Shown one piece after another: positions 28,282 through 37,459 of a DNA stretch of 64,000 bases. The position numbers and the translations under genes were made by a program. Below the pieces are notes generated by a model. The model was not told the origin of the DNA, did not search any database, and worked only from the letters and a program-made list of their open reading frames with translations. Source of the DNA: Mesorhizobium sp. B2-3-12. Lineage in GTDB: Bacteria > Pseudomonadota > Alphaproteobacteria > Rhizobiales > Rhizobiaceae. Within the stretch, counting starts at the first letter, position 1; each line of letters starts with the position of its first letter. Location: contig NZ_VFVR01000006.1 in the NCBI RefSeq assembly GCF_006442205.1, positions 62,001 through 126,000 on the forward strand. The letters run 5' to 3'.

Positions 28282-29535
28282 ATGCCTGCCTTCAAATCCG
28301 ACTTCCTGCGCACGATGAGCGAGCGCGGCTTCATCCACCAGACCTCGGATGATGTCGGCCTCGATCAAATCTTCGCCAAGGAGACGGTGACGGCCTATAT
28401 CGGCTTCGACGCAACCGCCAGGAGCCTGCATGCCGGATCGCTGATCCAGATCATGATGCTGCACTGGCTGCAGCAGACTGGCCACCGGCCGATCGCGCTG
28501 ATGGGCGGCGGCACGTCGATGATCGGCGATCCCTCGTTCAAGGACGAGGCCCGCAAGCTGCTGACGCCCGCGGATATCGACGACAATCTCGCCGGCATCC
28601 GCCGCAACTTCATGCCCTACCTGAAATTCGGCAGCGGTCCGAACGACGCCGTCATGGTCAACAATGCCGACTGGCTGATGGAGATCAACTACGTCAATTT
28701 CCTGCGCGATGTCGGCCGGCACTTTTCCGTCAACCGCATGCTTGCGTTCGATTCCGTCAAGCTGCGGCTCGATCGCGAGCAATCGCTGTCGTTCCTCGAA
28801 TTCAACTACATGATCCTGCAGGCCTATGATTTCGTCGAACTCTACAAGCGCCACGGCTGCCGCCTGCAGATGGGCGGCTCCGACCAGTGGGGCAACATCA
28901 TCAACGGCATCGATCTCGGCCGCCGCATGGAGGATGCGCAACTTTATGCGCTGACCACGCCGTTGCTCACCACCTCGTCCGGCGCCAAGATGGGCAAGTC
29001 GGCCTCGGGCGCGGTCTGGCTCGATGCGCAGATGCTGAGCCCTTACGAGTTCTGGCAATACTGGCGCAACACCGAGGATGCCGATGTTGCCCGCTTCCTG
29101 AAACTCTACACCACGCTGCCGCTGGACGAGGTGGCGCGGCTCGAGCGGCTGGGCGGCTCCGAGATCAACGAGGCCAAGAAGATCCTCGCCACCGAGATCA
29201 CGGCCCATCTGCATGGCCGCGCGGCCGCCGAACAGGCCAGCGAGACGGCGCGCAAGACCTTCGAGGAGGGCGCGCTCGCCGACACGCTGCCGACCGTCGA
29301 GATCGAAGCGGCGAAGCTGGAAGCCGGCGTCGGCATCCTGTCGCTGCTGGTCACGGCTGAGCTGGCGTCGTCCAATGGCGAGGCACGGCGGCACATCCAG
29401 GGCGGCGCCGTACGCCTCAACGACCAGCCGGTAAGCGACGACCGTCGGCTGGTCACGGTTCAGGATTTGAGTCCGGAAAACGTCGTAAAGCTTTCATTGG
29501 GCAGGAAAAAGCACATCCTGGTGCGGCCGGCCTGA
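28282..29535 (+). CDS. tyrS: Tyrosine--tRNA ligase
   Basis: TyrRS charges tRNA-Tyr. The 417-residue class Ic synthetase has the HIGH-equivalent HAGS at residues 50-53, the tyrosine-binding segment [11 protein letters not shown] near 196-206, and the KMSKS-equivalent KMGKS at 236-240. A C-terminal S4 RNA-binding domain ([17 protein letters not shown]) is present. The ATG at 28282, after GGGAAACAAAAA, fits the usual N-terminus ([17 protein letters not shown]). It converges on the AsmA-like gene with a 6-bp gap. Confidence 0.97.
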   Translation: MPAFKSDFLRTMSERGFIHQTSDDVGLDQIFAKETVTAYIGFDATARSLHAGSLIQIMMLHWLQQTGHRPIALMGGGTSMIGDPSFKDEARKLLTPADIDDNLAGIRRNFMPYLKFGSGPNDAVMVNNADWLMEINYVNFLRDVGRHFSVNRMLAFDSVKLRLDREQSLSFLEFNYMILQAYDFVELYKRHGCRLQMGGSDQWGNIINGIDLGRRMEDAQLYALTTPLLTTSSGAKMGKSASGAVWLDAQMLSPYEFWQYWRNTEDADVARFLKLYTTLPLDEVARLERLGGSEINEAKKILATEITAHLHGRAAAEQASETARKTFEEGALADTLPTVEIEAAKLEAGVGILSLLVTAELASSNGEARRHIQGGAVRLNDQPVSDDRRLVTVQDLSPENVVKLSLGRKKHILVRPA

Positions 29536-29541
29536 GGACCC

Positions 29542-32500
29542 TCACCGGTACTCGAAGATCGACCTGAATATCCCCGGCGCGATCACCGACAGCGGATTGA
29601 CGTCCAGCACCGGCTTGTTGGCATTGCCCCTGAGCCGGTAGGTGACGCCGATCAGGCCTCGGTCGCGGCCGTTGCCGAGAAGCGCGCCGACGATGGGCAA
29701 TTCGCCAAAGATGCGGTTGAGGCCGTAGACCGGCATGAAGGTGCCGGTCATGTCCATATTGTTGTTCTGGTCGTAGAGGATGCCCTGGAAGGTCGTGCCG
29801 ATGCGCGGGCCACGCAGCACGCCGTTGGTCAGCTTCAGGTAGCCGCTGCCCTTGTCGATTTCGGCGTAGCCGCGCTCGAACTTGACCCGCGACGTGTCGA
29901 GCTTGCCCTTCACCGCCTGGTTGAGGCTGCGGCTGTCGCCGGCCGGCGTGGTCGAGACGATGGAGGCGAGCTTGGGCTCGTTGACGATGAAGAAGTTGGT
30001 GGTGTCGACCTTGCCCTTCATCGGTCCGTCGCCGGCTCCCGACAGGGCCAGGGTGATCGCGCCGCCTTCCATGTGCTCGTAGATGTTGAGGAACCGCAGG
30101 ATGGCGCCGGCGTCCGCCGACCGCACGTTGAGCGAACGCCTGCCGTCGCCGGTGGTGTTGCTGATGGCGATGGCGGCGCCGGAACTCGCTGTCGCGCTGA
30201 CCTTGAGCCCGTTCACGCGCGAACCGGCGGCACTGTAGTCGAGCTTCAGGTTGGACAGCTGCTCATCGTGGAAGCCGGTCAGCTGATCGACGTCGGCGCT
30301 GACCGAAATATTGTCCGTTCCAGTCGTCTTCGTCGCGGTGTCCACATCGGACGTGAACTGCTTGATCAGCGAACGAGCATCAAGCGCATTGCCATTGATG
30401 CCGACCGCATAGCCCTTGCCCGATCGCTTCACCGACACGGAAACATCATCGCCCCGGTTCAGGGTGACCCTGCTGAACTTGGCCGAAGACAGCGCGCCGT
30501 TGACCAGCACGATGCCGCCATCGATGGAGAATGTCTTGCCACCGAGGTCGAAGTCGGACAGCGTCGTGGTGTCGCCGGACTTGGTCATGACGAAGTTGGC
30601 GCTGGCGGGAACCCCCGCCCCCTTGCTCCAGCCAGCCCAGGGGATGTCCAGCCTGGCATTGGTCAGGTCGACCGAAACGTTCTGGTTGCCGTTGCCGCTC
30701 TTGTCGATCGCGACCTTCACCGTTCCGCCAAGCAGCGGCGTCAGGCCAGGCATGGCGGCGGCGCGGATCTTGTCATCGAGCACCAGGGCCACCTTGCGGC
30801 TGCGCGCCGGCCCGTCATCCCTGAGCGGCTCGACGAGATCGAGTTCGGCCGGAATGCCGTTGAGCGATGCCTTGGCTGAAATGACCGCCTTTTCCGGGTC
30901 GACCGTTATCGAACCATCGGCACCGGTCACGGCCTGTCCCTCGAACGGCTTGGCCAGGGATAGGCCGGTATAGTCGAGCGACACCAGCCAATCGAGCTTC
31001 GCGGTGTCGACACCCGACTGCAGCGGAATGTCCGCCCTGACATGGCCGGTGACGCTGCCGGACAGGTCCTCCGGCAGGATGCCGACATGGCGCATGGCGT
31101 TGATCGGTTCGTAGGAGGCAAGTTCGGCGACAGCCGGTGCCTCTCCCTCGACATCGATGTCGAGCGCGCCGATGACCGGCGGACGGTTCGCGGCCTTGAC
31201 CGTCAGCGTGCCGTTGCTGGCCGCCACCGTGCGGCCACTGGGCATGAAGACGGTGCCCGACGACAACGAAACGTCGACGTCGTTGCCGTGGAACGCGACG
31301 ACGCCCACCGCATCGCGGATCGGCGGAATGCGGCCGGCCGTGTCGAAACGCGCCCCGTCTATCTGGAAGCGGCCGAAGACCTCCTCGGCCGAAAGCGGTA
31401 CGCCATTGCCGAGGCGATCCGGCACCACCTGGAACTGGAGACTGGCGTCGACCACGCGGCCGCCGAACAGATTGTTCAGCACCCAGAGCCGCGCATTGCG
31501 CGCCGAAAACCACGGCCACAGCTGTTTGACGTGCGAGACAGGCATGTCATGGACGTTGAGCGCCACATTGATCCCGGGGGCCTTGCCGTCGACGAATTCC
31601 ACGGTTGCGGTGCCAAGCACCTCGCTGGAAGCGGAGGAGCGAACCGCGATCTGCTCGGCCACCAGTTTATGGCTCTTGGTCTGATAGACGCCGGCGACGC
31701 GCGAGAGGAAGGTCAGCGCGGGTTCCGGCGATTCCGACGGTGCCAGGGTCGAGCCGTCGCTGGTCAGGTCATAGCGGTAGGCAGGCTCCTCGCCGGCGGC
31801 GCCGGTCGAGGGCTTGGGCCCGACGGAGCCGGCAAAATCGAAAGTCGAGCGGCCGGTCTTGAGCAGCAATCTGTCCACCTGGATCTTGTTGGAGCCGTAG
31901 ACAAGCGTCGCATTGACATCGGCATTCGCCGGCAGCAGGCCGCGCGTGCCAAGATCCAGCACCGATCCGGTCGACGAAAGGGCGGCCGCCAAGCGTGACG
32001 CCGTGGCACCCGAGCCTTCCGCTCCTGTCAGCTTCAACGCGACGGTCCCAAGTTTGCCGGCGCCGGCAGCGGTAGCGCCGGCATCCGCCAGATTGATGCT
32101 GGCATCCAGGGCAGTCACCCGATGCGCGGCGATATCGCGGGTGGCCGAGGCTGCAACGGTAACCGTCCTGCCGTCGACATCGGCATCGGCGGTAAACGCC
32201 ATGCCGCCCGGTCCCGACTGAGCGACGGTGGCGTCGGTGATCTTGACCAGTTTGATCGATCCGGCGTCGGGCAGCACGAACTCGACATTGCTGAGATCGA
32301 TCCGGCGCATCGAATCCTCGCGCACGGCGTCGAGCACGTGATGGATGTTGCCGAACACCGCGTCCAACAGTTTTTCCGGATCGACAAGGCCGTCATCGTT
32401 GCGCAGCGCCGCGGTCCAGTCGCCGCCGGACGGCATCGCCGCCAAGACGATGCGGGCATCGGATATCCTGGCGCTGGTCAGCCGCACCTCACCCCACAGA

Positions 32501-32922
32501 AGCGGCACCAGGCGCACGCCGAAGCGCACACGCCCCGCATCGGCCATTGGTTTGCCGTCCGATGTCTTCAGGCTGACATCGCTGACCTGCAGGGCAACGA
32601 AGCTCGAACTGTCGAGCGTGATGCGGGCGGGCCCGACGGCCACTTTGACGTCGACGCCCGCAAGCCTCTCGATAGCGCTCTCGGCCTCGACGCGTAGCCT
32701 GTCCGAGCCTATGCCGGAAAGGCCGATGAGATAGACCGCCATCGCGGCCAGCAGCATGAAAGCGACCAGGCCGGCAAACACGCGCGAAAGCATTCGAAAG
32801 CCGCGGCCGATGGCAGCCTGACCGAGCGGCGGGACGCGGCACGCGGACGGCAAGGTCCCCAGGTCGGTGATCTCGTCCCGCCTGAACCTGATCTTCTCGT
32901 GCTGCGGTTGCTCCTGATCCAC
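29542..32922 (-). CDS. AsmA-like/YhdP-family large envelope protein
   Basis: The 1126-residue protein has a cytoplasmic N-terminal tail (KIRFRRDEITDLG), one membrane helix (VFAGLVAFMLLAAMAVYLIGL, near residues 46-66) and a very long periplasmic part of alternating beta-strands ending in an AsmA-C-like region (GYLKLTNGVLRGPRIGTTFQG, then MTGTFMPVYGLNRIFGELPIVG). YhdP/TamB/AsmA relatives form hydrophobic-groove bridges thought to carry phospholipids to the outer membrane. I chose a GTG start at 32922 because GGAAGA lies six bases upstream; the ATG at 32793 before the membrane helix is the alternative. It is divergent from bcp. Confidence 0.85.
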   Translation of the reverse strand: MDQEQPQHEKIRFRRDEITDLGTLPSACRVPPLGQAAIGRGFRMLSRVFAGLVAFMLLAAMAVYLIGLSGIGSDRLRVEAESAIERLAGVDVKVAVGPARITLDSSSFVALQVSDVSLKTSDGKPMADAGRVRFGVRLVPLLWGEVRLTSARISDARIVLAAMPSGGDWTAALRNDDGLVDPEKLLDAVFGNIHHVLDAVREDSMRRIDLSNVEFVLPDAGSIKLVKITDATVAQSGPGGMAFTADADVDGRTVTVAASATRDIAAHRVTALDASINLADAGATAAGAGKLGTVALKLTGAEGSGATASRLAAALSSTGSVLDLGTRGLLPANADVNATLVYGSNKIQVDRLLLKTGRSTFDFAGSVGPKPSTGAAGEEPAYRYDLTSDGSTLAPSESPEPALTFLSRVAGVYQTKSHKLVAEQIAVRSSASSEVLGTATVEFVDGKAPGINVALNVHDMPVSHVKQLWPWFSARNARLWVLNNLFGGRVVDASLQFQVVPDRLGNGVPLSAEEVFGRFQIDGARFDTAGRIPPIRDAVGVVAFHGNDVDVSLSSGTVFMPSGRTVAASNGTLTVKAANRPPVIGALDIDVEGEAPAVAELASYEPINAMRHVGILPEDLSGSVTGHVRADIPLQSGVDTAKLDWLVSLDYTGLSLAKPFEGQAVTGADGSITVDPEKAVISAKASLNGIPAELDLVEPLRDDGPARSRKVALVLDDKIRAAAMPGLTPLLGGTVKVAIDKSGNGNQNVSVDLTNARLDIPWAGWSKGAGVPASANFVMTKSGDTTTLSDFDLGGKTFSIDGGIVLVNGALSSAKFSRVTLNRGDDVSVSVKRSGKGYAVGINGNALDARSLIKQFTSDVDTATKTTGTDNISVSADVDQLTGFHDEQLSNLKLDYSAAGSRVNGLKVSATASSGAAIAISNTTGDGRRSLNVRSADAGAILRFLNIYEHMEGGAITLALSGAGDGPMKGKVDTTNFFIVNEPKLASIVSTTPAGDSRSLNQAVKGKLDTSRVKFERGYAEIDKGSGYLKLTNGVLRGPRIGTTFQGILYDQNNNMDMTGTFMPVYGLNRIFGELPIVGALLGNGRDRGLIGVTYRLRGNANKPVLDVNPLSVIAPGIFRSIFEYR

Positions 32923-33017
32923 GCAATCTTCCGTTGTCCGAATTCGCTCGTGGACGAATCCCCGCTCGACACTATATCGCTGTGGCTTCGCCCGTAACCT
33001 CAAACAAGGGCATCGAT

Positions 33018-33485
33018 ATGGCCGACCTAGACGTGGGCGATCTTGCGCCGCAATTCGACCTGCCCCGGGACGGCGGTGGATCGCTCAGCCTGGCCGCATC
33101 CGCCGGCAAGCCGGTGGTGCTCTATTTCTATCCGCAGGACGACACGACAAGCTGCACGCAAGAGGCGATCAGCTTCTCACGGCTGAAGCCGGAATTCGAG
33201 AAGGCCGGCGCCGTCGTCATCGGCCTGTCGCCCGACAGCGCCAAGAAGCACGACAAGTTCAAGTCGAAATACGATCTCACCATCGATCTCGCCGCCGACG
33301 AGGAGCGCAAGGTGATCGAAGCCTATCATCTCTGGGTCGAGAAATCGATGTATGGCCGCAAATACATGGGCGTCGAGCGCGCGACGTTCCTGATCGGCGG
33401 TGACGGACGGATCGCCAGGATTTGGCGCAAGGTCCGGGTCAAGGGACATGCCGAGGCCGTGCTGGAAGCTGTTCGCGCGCTGTGA
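33018..33485 (+). CDS. bcp: Peroxiredoxin, Bcp type
   Basis: Bcp reduces H2O2 and organic or lipid hydroperoxides with thioredoxin as reductant. The 155-residue protein has the peroxidatic cysteine C46 in DDTTSCTQEA (family TPGCTxE; the Pro-Gly is replaced by Thr-Ser here). It also has the fold-defining VVLYFYPQD and VIGLSPDS strands. A second nearby cysteine found in many Bcp proteins is absent, so it is probably a 1-Cys type. AAGGG precedes the ATG at 33018. It faces the acyltransferase gene convergently. Confidence 0.92.
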   Translation: MADLDVGDLAPQFDLPRDGGGSLSLAASAGKPVVLYFYPQDDTTSCTQEAISFSRLKPEFEKAGAVVIGLSPDSAKKHDKFKSKYDLTIDLAADEERKVIEAYHLWVEKSMYGRKYMGVERATFLIGGDGRIARIWRKVRVKGHAEAVLEAVRAL

Positions 33486-33521
33486 GCGGCAGAGCCCACG
33501 AGGGCAAACGCGATCGTGGCG

Positions 33522-34661
33522 TTATTCGTCGGGCGGCGCGTCGGCTTTCGGCTGCCGCCGCGTCCTCCAGGACTTCGAAACATGGCTCACCTGATCGGCC
33601 AGCGCGGCGAGATGACCGCGCAAGCCGCGCGCACCCATCATCGACGACAGCGCGACTGATTGCGTGGCGAAGCGGCGCTTGAAATCCTCGCCGCCGCAGA
33701 GAAAATCGATCGTGGCAAGGCCACGGTCGAGCGACCACTGGATATAATCCATCATCAGCACCATACCCGGCGAGCCGCGCTCGTATTCGGGATCATAGGT
33801 GGTGACGAAGGCCATCATCGTGCCGTGCTGCTCGAAATTGATCGAGACGGCGATGGTCGTGCCGTCAAGCTCCAGCACGAAGACGCGCAACAGCCTGAGG
33901 TCGGCCAGCACGGAAATAAGCGCGGCGAGAACCGGCGAGCCCTCATCGAACAGATCCGAGGCGCGACCATGCCGAACGAGCCAGAGCCGCTTCAGCGTCG
34001 CGACCCGCTCGAGCACCGGCTCGCGCGGATCATCCGCATCCAGGAGGCGGAAACGCAACGCGCCGCTCTCTTCCATGAACTTGCGGCCGCGACGATAGTT
34101 CTGCCTGCCCTTTTTCGACAGCGTCTCGAACCATTCCGCCCCACTCTGCCAGGGACCCGTGACGCGATAGCTGATTTCACCACGGTGATTGGGCCGAAGC
34201 GCTTTGCCTTGGGCCGGGCGCAGCAGGGCATGGACACCGGCATCCGGCAGCAGGCGGTTGAGGTAGATCAGGTCGAAGCCGCCTTGATCAAAAACATACT
34301 GCCAAAGGCGGGAGATGGCCTGTGGGTCGCTGTCGGGTGCAACCAGCGCGTCGCCATAGTCGCTATGGTCCTTCGCCGCCCATTCGAGCATGCGGATGCC
34401 GGAGCGCCTGAAGGTGGCGAGCGCTATCACGCCGTCGAGCCGGTCGCCGTTCCAGGCGAGCCCGATCCTGAGCGCGCGCCGCTCCTGATGCGGGGTCGTG
34501 CGCCACCAGGCCGCGATCCAGTCCGGGTGCTGGAAGACAAGCCCGCCAGCCCGCTGCCAGAGTTCGCTCCAGGCCGGTGCGATCTCGGCCAGGCGCTCGG
34601 CCGACGTCACGACCTCGAAGCTGCGTGTTCGCGGTACGGCAAGCACAAAGGGGGCATTCAT
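33522..34661 (-). CDS. CelD/FemAB-like GNAT acyltransferase
   Basis: The 379-residue protein matches the GNAT-fold CelD/BcsL type (Acetyltransf_6). Typical parts are the N-terminal FQHPDWIAAWW, the central KGRQNYRRGRKFMEE, and the C-terminal acyl-CoA site region (MMAFVTTYDPEYERGSPGMVLMMDYI) ending FLCGGEDFKRRFA. Relatives are linked to cellulose or exopolysaccharide synthesis and to N-acyl amino acid or lipid formation, and the actual substrate is unknown. Its start overlaps the stop of the hydroxylase gene by ATGA, so the two proteins are probably made together. Confidence 0.82.
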   Translation of the reverse strand: MNAPFVLAVPRTRSFEVVTSAERLAEIAPAWSELWQRAGGLVFQHPDWIAAWWRTTPHQERRALRIGLAWNGDRLDGVIALATFRRSGIRMLEWAAKDHSDYGDALVAPDSDPQAISRLWQYVFDQGGFDLIYLNRLLPDAGVHALLRPAQGKALRPNHRGEISYRVTGPWQSGAEWFETLSKKGRQNYRRGRKFMEESGALRFRLLDADDPREPVLERVATLKRLWLVRHGRASDLFDEGSPVLAALISVLADLRLLRVFVLELDGTTIAVSINFEQHGTMMAFVTTYDPEYERGSPGMVLMMDYIQWSLDRGLATIDFLCGGEDFKRRFATQSVALSSMMGARGLRGHLAALADQVSHVSKSWRTRRQPKADAPPDE

Positions 34662-35701
34662 GGCCGTGTCCCTTCCGACGATTGCGAGGTCCGTGGTTTT
34701 GCCGGGCGCGGTCGCCGGGCCCTGAAACGCTTGGCAATATGCCCCCACATCCGCTTCAGCGGCATGACATAGAGGCCTGCGAGCGACTGGTAGTCGCGCA
34801 CATCGCGGTCGACCAGTCCGAACTTGAAGTCCTCGTCGGGCCTCGGCACGCACAATGTTCCAAAGAGCCGATCCCAGAAGGAAAAGAGCAGCCCGAAATT
34901 CTTGTCGTAGTGACGCGGATCGGTGCTGTGATGCAGTTGGTGCCAATGAGGACACAGGATCAAATTGTTGAGCGGGCCGAACGAGATCTTGAAATGCGTG
35001 TGCCTGACGAAATCCATCATCAGAATGTTGCGCATGACATAGACGTTGACGCCAAAGACGGTAAGCTCGACAAGGTTCAGCGAAACCAGCGACCAGATGC
35101 CGAAACAGAACCCCACGATGAGGCCGTCCCAGGCTCTATTCATCAACTCGTCCAGCGGATGGACGCGGTCCTTGGTGATCCCGACCATCACCTCGGCCGA
35201 GTGATGCACCTTGTGCAGTTCCCAAAGCAGCGGATAGCGATGCTGGGCGACGTGATAGAGATAGTAGGAAATGTCGTATGCGAGCAGCATGGTGATGGTA
35301 AAGATGAGCACCGTCACGGGCCCCGCCGGCCCCTCGATCAGCGGCGGCTGGAACTGGAATAGCGTCGAAAACAGCCAGTTGGTCCCGTAGCCGACCGCGG
35401 TGACGAAGACAATTCCCGCCGGCAGCATCAGGAAGGGCATCAGGGCCTTCTTCGTCACCCAGAACAAAAGGTCGGCCTTCGCCGAGGGATGGGTGATGAC
35501 TTCATGGGGAATGGCGAACTCGAAAAATTCCTTCCAGCTCTTCTCCTCGACCGTGCGCCAATAGGCCACGAGCGCGCTGACAAGAGCGGTCAGCAGCAAG
35601 AGCCCGGTCGCCAGCAGACTGGTGCCCGAAATCTTATCGAGGATCTTGCCAACCAGGTCGTCCAGCATTCCTACAGCCATGTTGAATCCCAATACCATCA
35701 T
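34658..35701 (-). CDS. Sterol desaturase/fatty acid hydroxylase family protein
   Basis: The 347-residue membrane protein carries the di-iron histidine clusters of the fatty acid hydroxylase superfamily: HVAQHRYPLLWELHKVHHS (HxxxH and HxxHH) and HWHQLHHS, plus an upstream RVHPLDE. Four to five hydrophobic helices anchor it. Relatives hydroxylate or desaturate sterols, carotenoids, fatty acids and ornithine lipids. Coupling by ATGA to a GNAT acyltransferase suggests a lipid substrate such as an aminoacyl lipid; this is inference only. The first Met codons are ambiguous; MAVGMLDD (35680) is an alternative start. Confidence 0.87.
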   Translation of the reverse strand: MMVLGFNMAVGMLDDLVGKILDKISGTSLLATGLLLLTALVSALVAYWRTVEEKSWKEFFEFAIPHEVITHPSAKADLLFWVTKKALMPFLMLPAGIVFVTAVGYGTNWLFSTLFQFQPPLIEGPAGPVTVLIFTITMLLAYDISYYLYHVAQHRYPLLWELHKVHHSAEVMVGITKDRVHPLDELMNRAWDGLIVGFCFGIWSLVSLNLVELTVFGVNVYVMRNILMMDFVRHTHFKISFGPLNNLILCPHWHQLHHSTDPRHYDKNFGLLFSFWDRLFGTLCVPRPDEDFKFGLVDRDVRDYQSLAGLYVMPLKRMWGHIAKRFRARRPRPAKPRTSQSSEGTRP

Positions 35702-35966
35702 GCCTTTACTCGAAAAACGTCAATTAAATGCGATGGAAGACAGTTAAGGAACTTCAACCTTGCTGTGTGAGCGACAGGCCGTTCCTGGCGCGACATTGGC
35801 GCCTGTGCCAACGATTTCGCGACCTGGCGGCCATCCTGGTGATTTCATGCAACCCCTTGCCCGCGCCGCGTGCATTCGGCGCCGCGCCGGCGGCACGACA
35901 AGTCTTTGTTAACCCTAATAATGTGTAATCAGGCTGTCGTGGTGTCGTAAACGAAAGCTTGGTCCC

Positions 35967-37268
35967 GTGAACGCAACCGGTCAGTCCGCAGTCTTTGGCA
36001 GGCGCAAGGAACCGCACACCGTCATCATCGCGCGGGGCAACGAGATCAGGCATTTCACGATCCGGCCCTGGCTCGCGGCATTCATCGGCTCGGCACTCGC
36101 CGCCATTGCCATCGGCTACCTCCTGGCCACATCCTATCTCGTGCTGCGCGACGATCTGATCGGCGCCACCACCGCGCGCCAGGCGCGCATGCAGCAGGCT
36201 TACGAGGACCGCATTTCGGCGCTTCGCGCCCAGGTCGACCGCATCACCAGCAGGCAGTTGCTCGACCAGCAATTGATGGAAACCAAGGTCAGCGAACTGC
36301 TCGCGCGACAGACACAGCTCAGCCAGCGCCACGGCCGCCTCGGCCCGCTGCTAGAACGCGCCGAAAACGACGTCGGAACGGTGCCTGCCGAAGATCCGGC
36401 CGCCGCCAAGCCGGACAAGCGCGCCGAGGTGACAGGCAGCATCAACGTGCCAGCGCAGAACTACGCCGTTGCCAGCCTGAGCGCCGACCTTGGCACGGCC
36501 GACACCCGGCCCTTCTCCTTGTGGTCGACCCGTACCGATCCACTGCCCAGCGATTCCGCCGCCGATCGTGCCGACAGGCTGTTCGTCTCGATCAACCAGT
36601 CGCTGAAATCCATCGAGAATGACCAGCTCAGCCGCATCAGCACGCTCGCGGACAATGCCTATAAGAGCGCCGATGCCATTCAGCAGGCGCTGCAGGCGGC
36701 CGGACTGCCGGTCGACGGCGATTTCGGCAAGAACGAAAGCGATGTCGGCGGACCGCTGATCCCGCTCGACTCCTCGATGATCTTCGACAGCAAGGTCAAG
36801 GAGTTGGACGAGGCGCTGGATACGCTCGATCAGCTGAAGAAGGAAGCGCGCCGGCTGCCGCTTGCCAATCCCGCCCCCGGCCACTCCGTCACCAGCCCGT
36901 TCGGCGTGCGCACCGATCCCATTCTGGGCACGGCCGCGCTGCATTCGGGAATGGATTTCAGGGCACCGATCGGCATGGCGGCGCGGGTGACAGCGCCCGG
37001 CGTCGTCACCAAGGCCGGCTGGAACGGCGGCTATGGCCGCATGGTCGAGATCGACCATGGCAATGGTTTTGCCACGCGCTACGGACATCTCAGCGAGATC
37101 GACGTCACGGTGGGCGAAAAAGTCGACGCCGGCGCCATCATCGGCAAGACCGGCAGCAGCGGACGCTCGACCGGCCCGCATCTGCACTATGAAGTACGGC
37201 ACAATGGCGAGGCGATCGATCCGCTGCGCTTCCTGACCGTCGGCAGGAAAGTCGCGCAGTATCTCTAG
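35967..37268 (+). CDS. M23 family metallopeptidase (LytM/NlpD-like cell-wall hydrolase)
   Basis: The 433-residue protein has one N-terminal membrane helix (WLAAFIGSALAAIAIGYLL, near residues 35-53), a coiled coil with many Gln/Arg repeats (QARMQQAYEDRISALRAQV), a Pro/Lys linker, and a C-terminal peptidase M23 domain. The zinc ligands are present: HSGMD near residue 326 and HLHYE near 404, so it should be an active endopeptidase on peptidoglycan crosslinks. The start is a GTG with only a weak ribosome-binding site, making the exact N-terminus tentative. It is a single gene. Confidence 0.93.
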   Translation: MNATGQSAVFGRRKEPHTVIIARGNEIRHFTIRPWLAAFIGSALAAIAIGYLLATSYLVLRDDLIGATTARQARMQQAYEDRISALRAQVDRITSRQLLDQQLMETKVSELLARQTQLSQRHGRLGPLLERAENDVGTVPAEDPAAAKPDKRAEVTGSINVPAQNYAVASLSADLGTADTRPFSLWSTRTDPLPSDSAADRADRLFVSINQSLKSIENDQLSRISTLADNAYKSADAIQQALQAAGLPVDGDFGKNESDVGGPLIPLDSSMIFDSKVKELDEALDTLDQLKKEARRLPLANPAPGHSVTSPFGVRTDPILGTAALHSGMDFRAPIGMAARVTAPGVVTKAGWNGGYGRMVEIDHGNGFATRYGHLSEIDVTVGEKVDAGAIIGKTGSSGRSTGPHLHYEVRHNGEAIDPLRFLTVGRKVAQYL

Positions 37269-37459
37269 CAAGGGCAACCGCTGGCTTGCTGAATCCGGAG
37301 CCGTCGCTCCCGGTCAGGCACACCTCTCCTCGTCATGCGGTATCCCGCACCGCCGTAAAGCGCCATATCCGCGGCTCCCCGTGTTCCGAATCATTTTTGA
37401 ATTCCATTTGACTGAATAAACCTTTGATGCGAACCTTGCGTCAACCGGGGGCGCAAGGC

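Noticed and set aside
27927..28334. N-terminal extension of the ArnT-like gene with [14 protein letters not shown] repeats
   Set aside because: The repeats are the translation of the 57-bp tandem DNA repeat, which keeps frame because 57 is divisible by three. The membrane protein starts at 27926.
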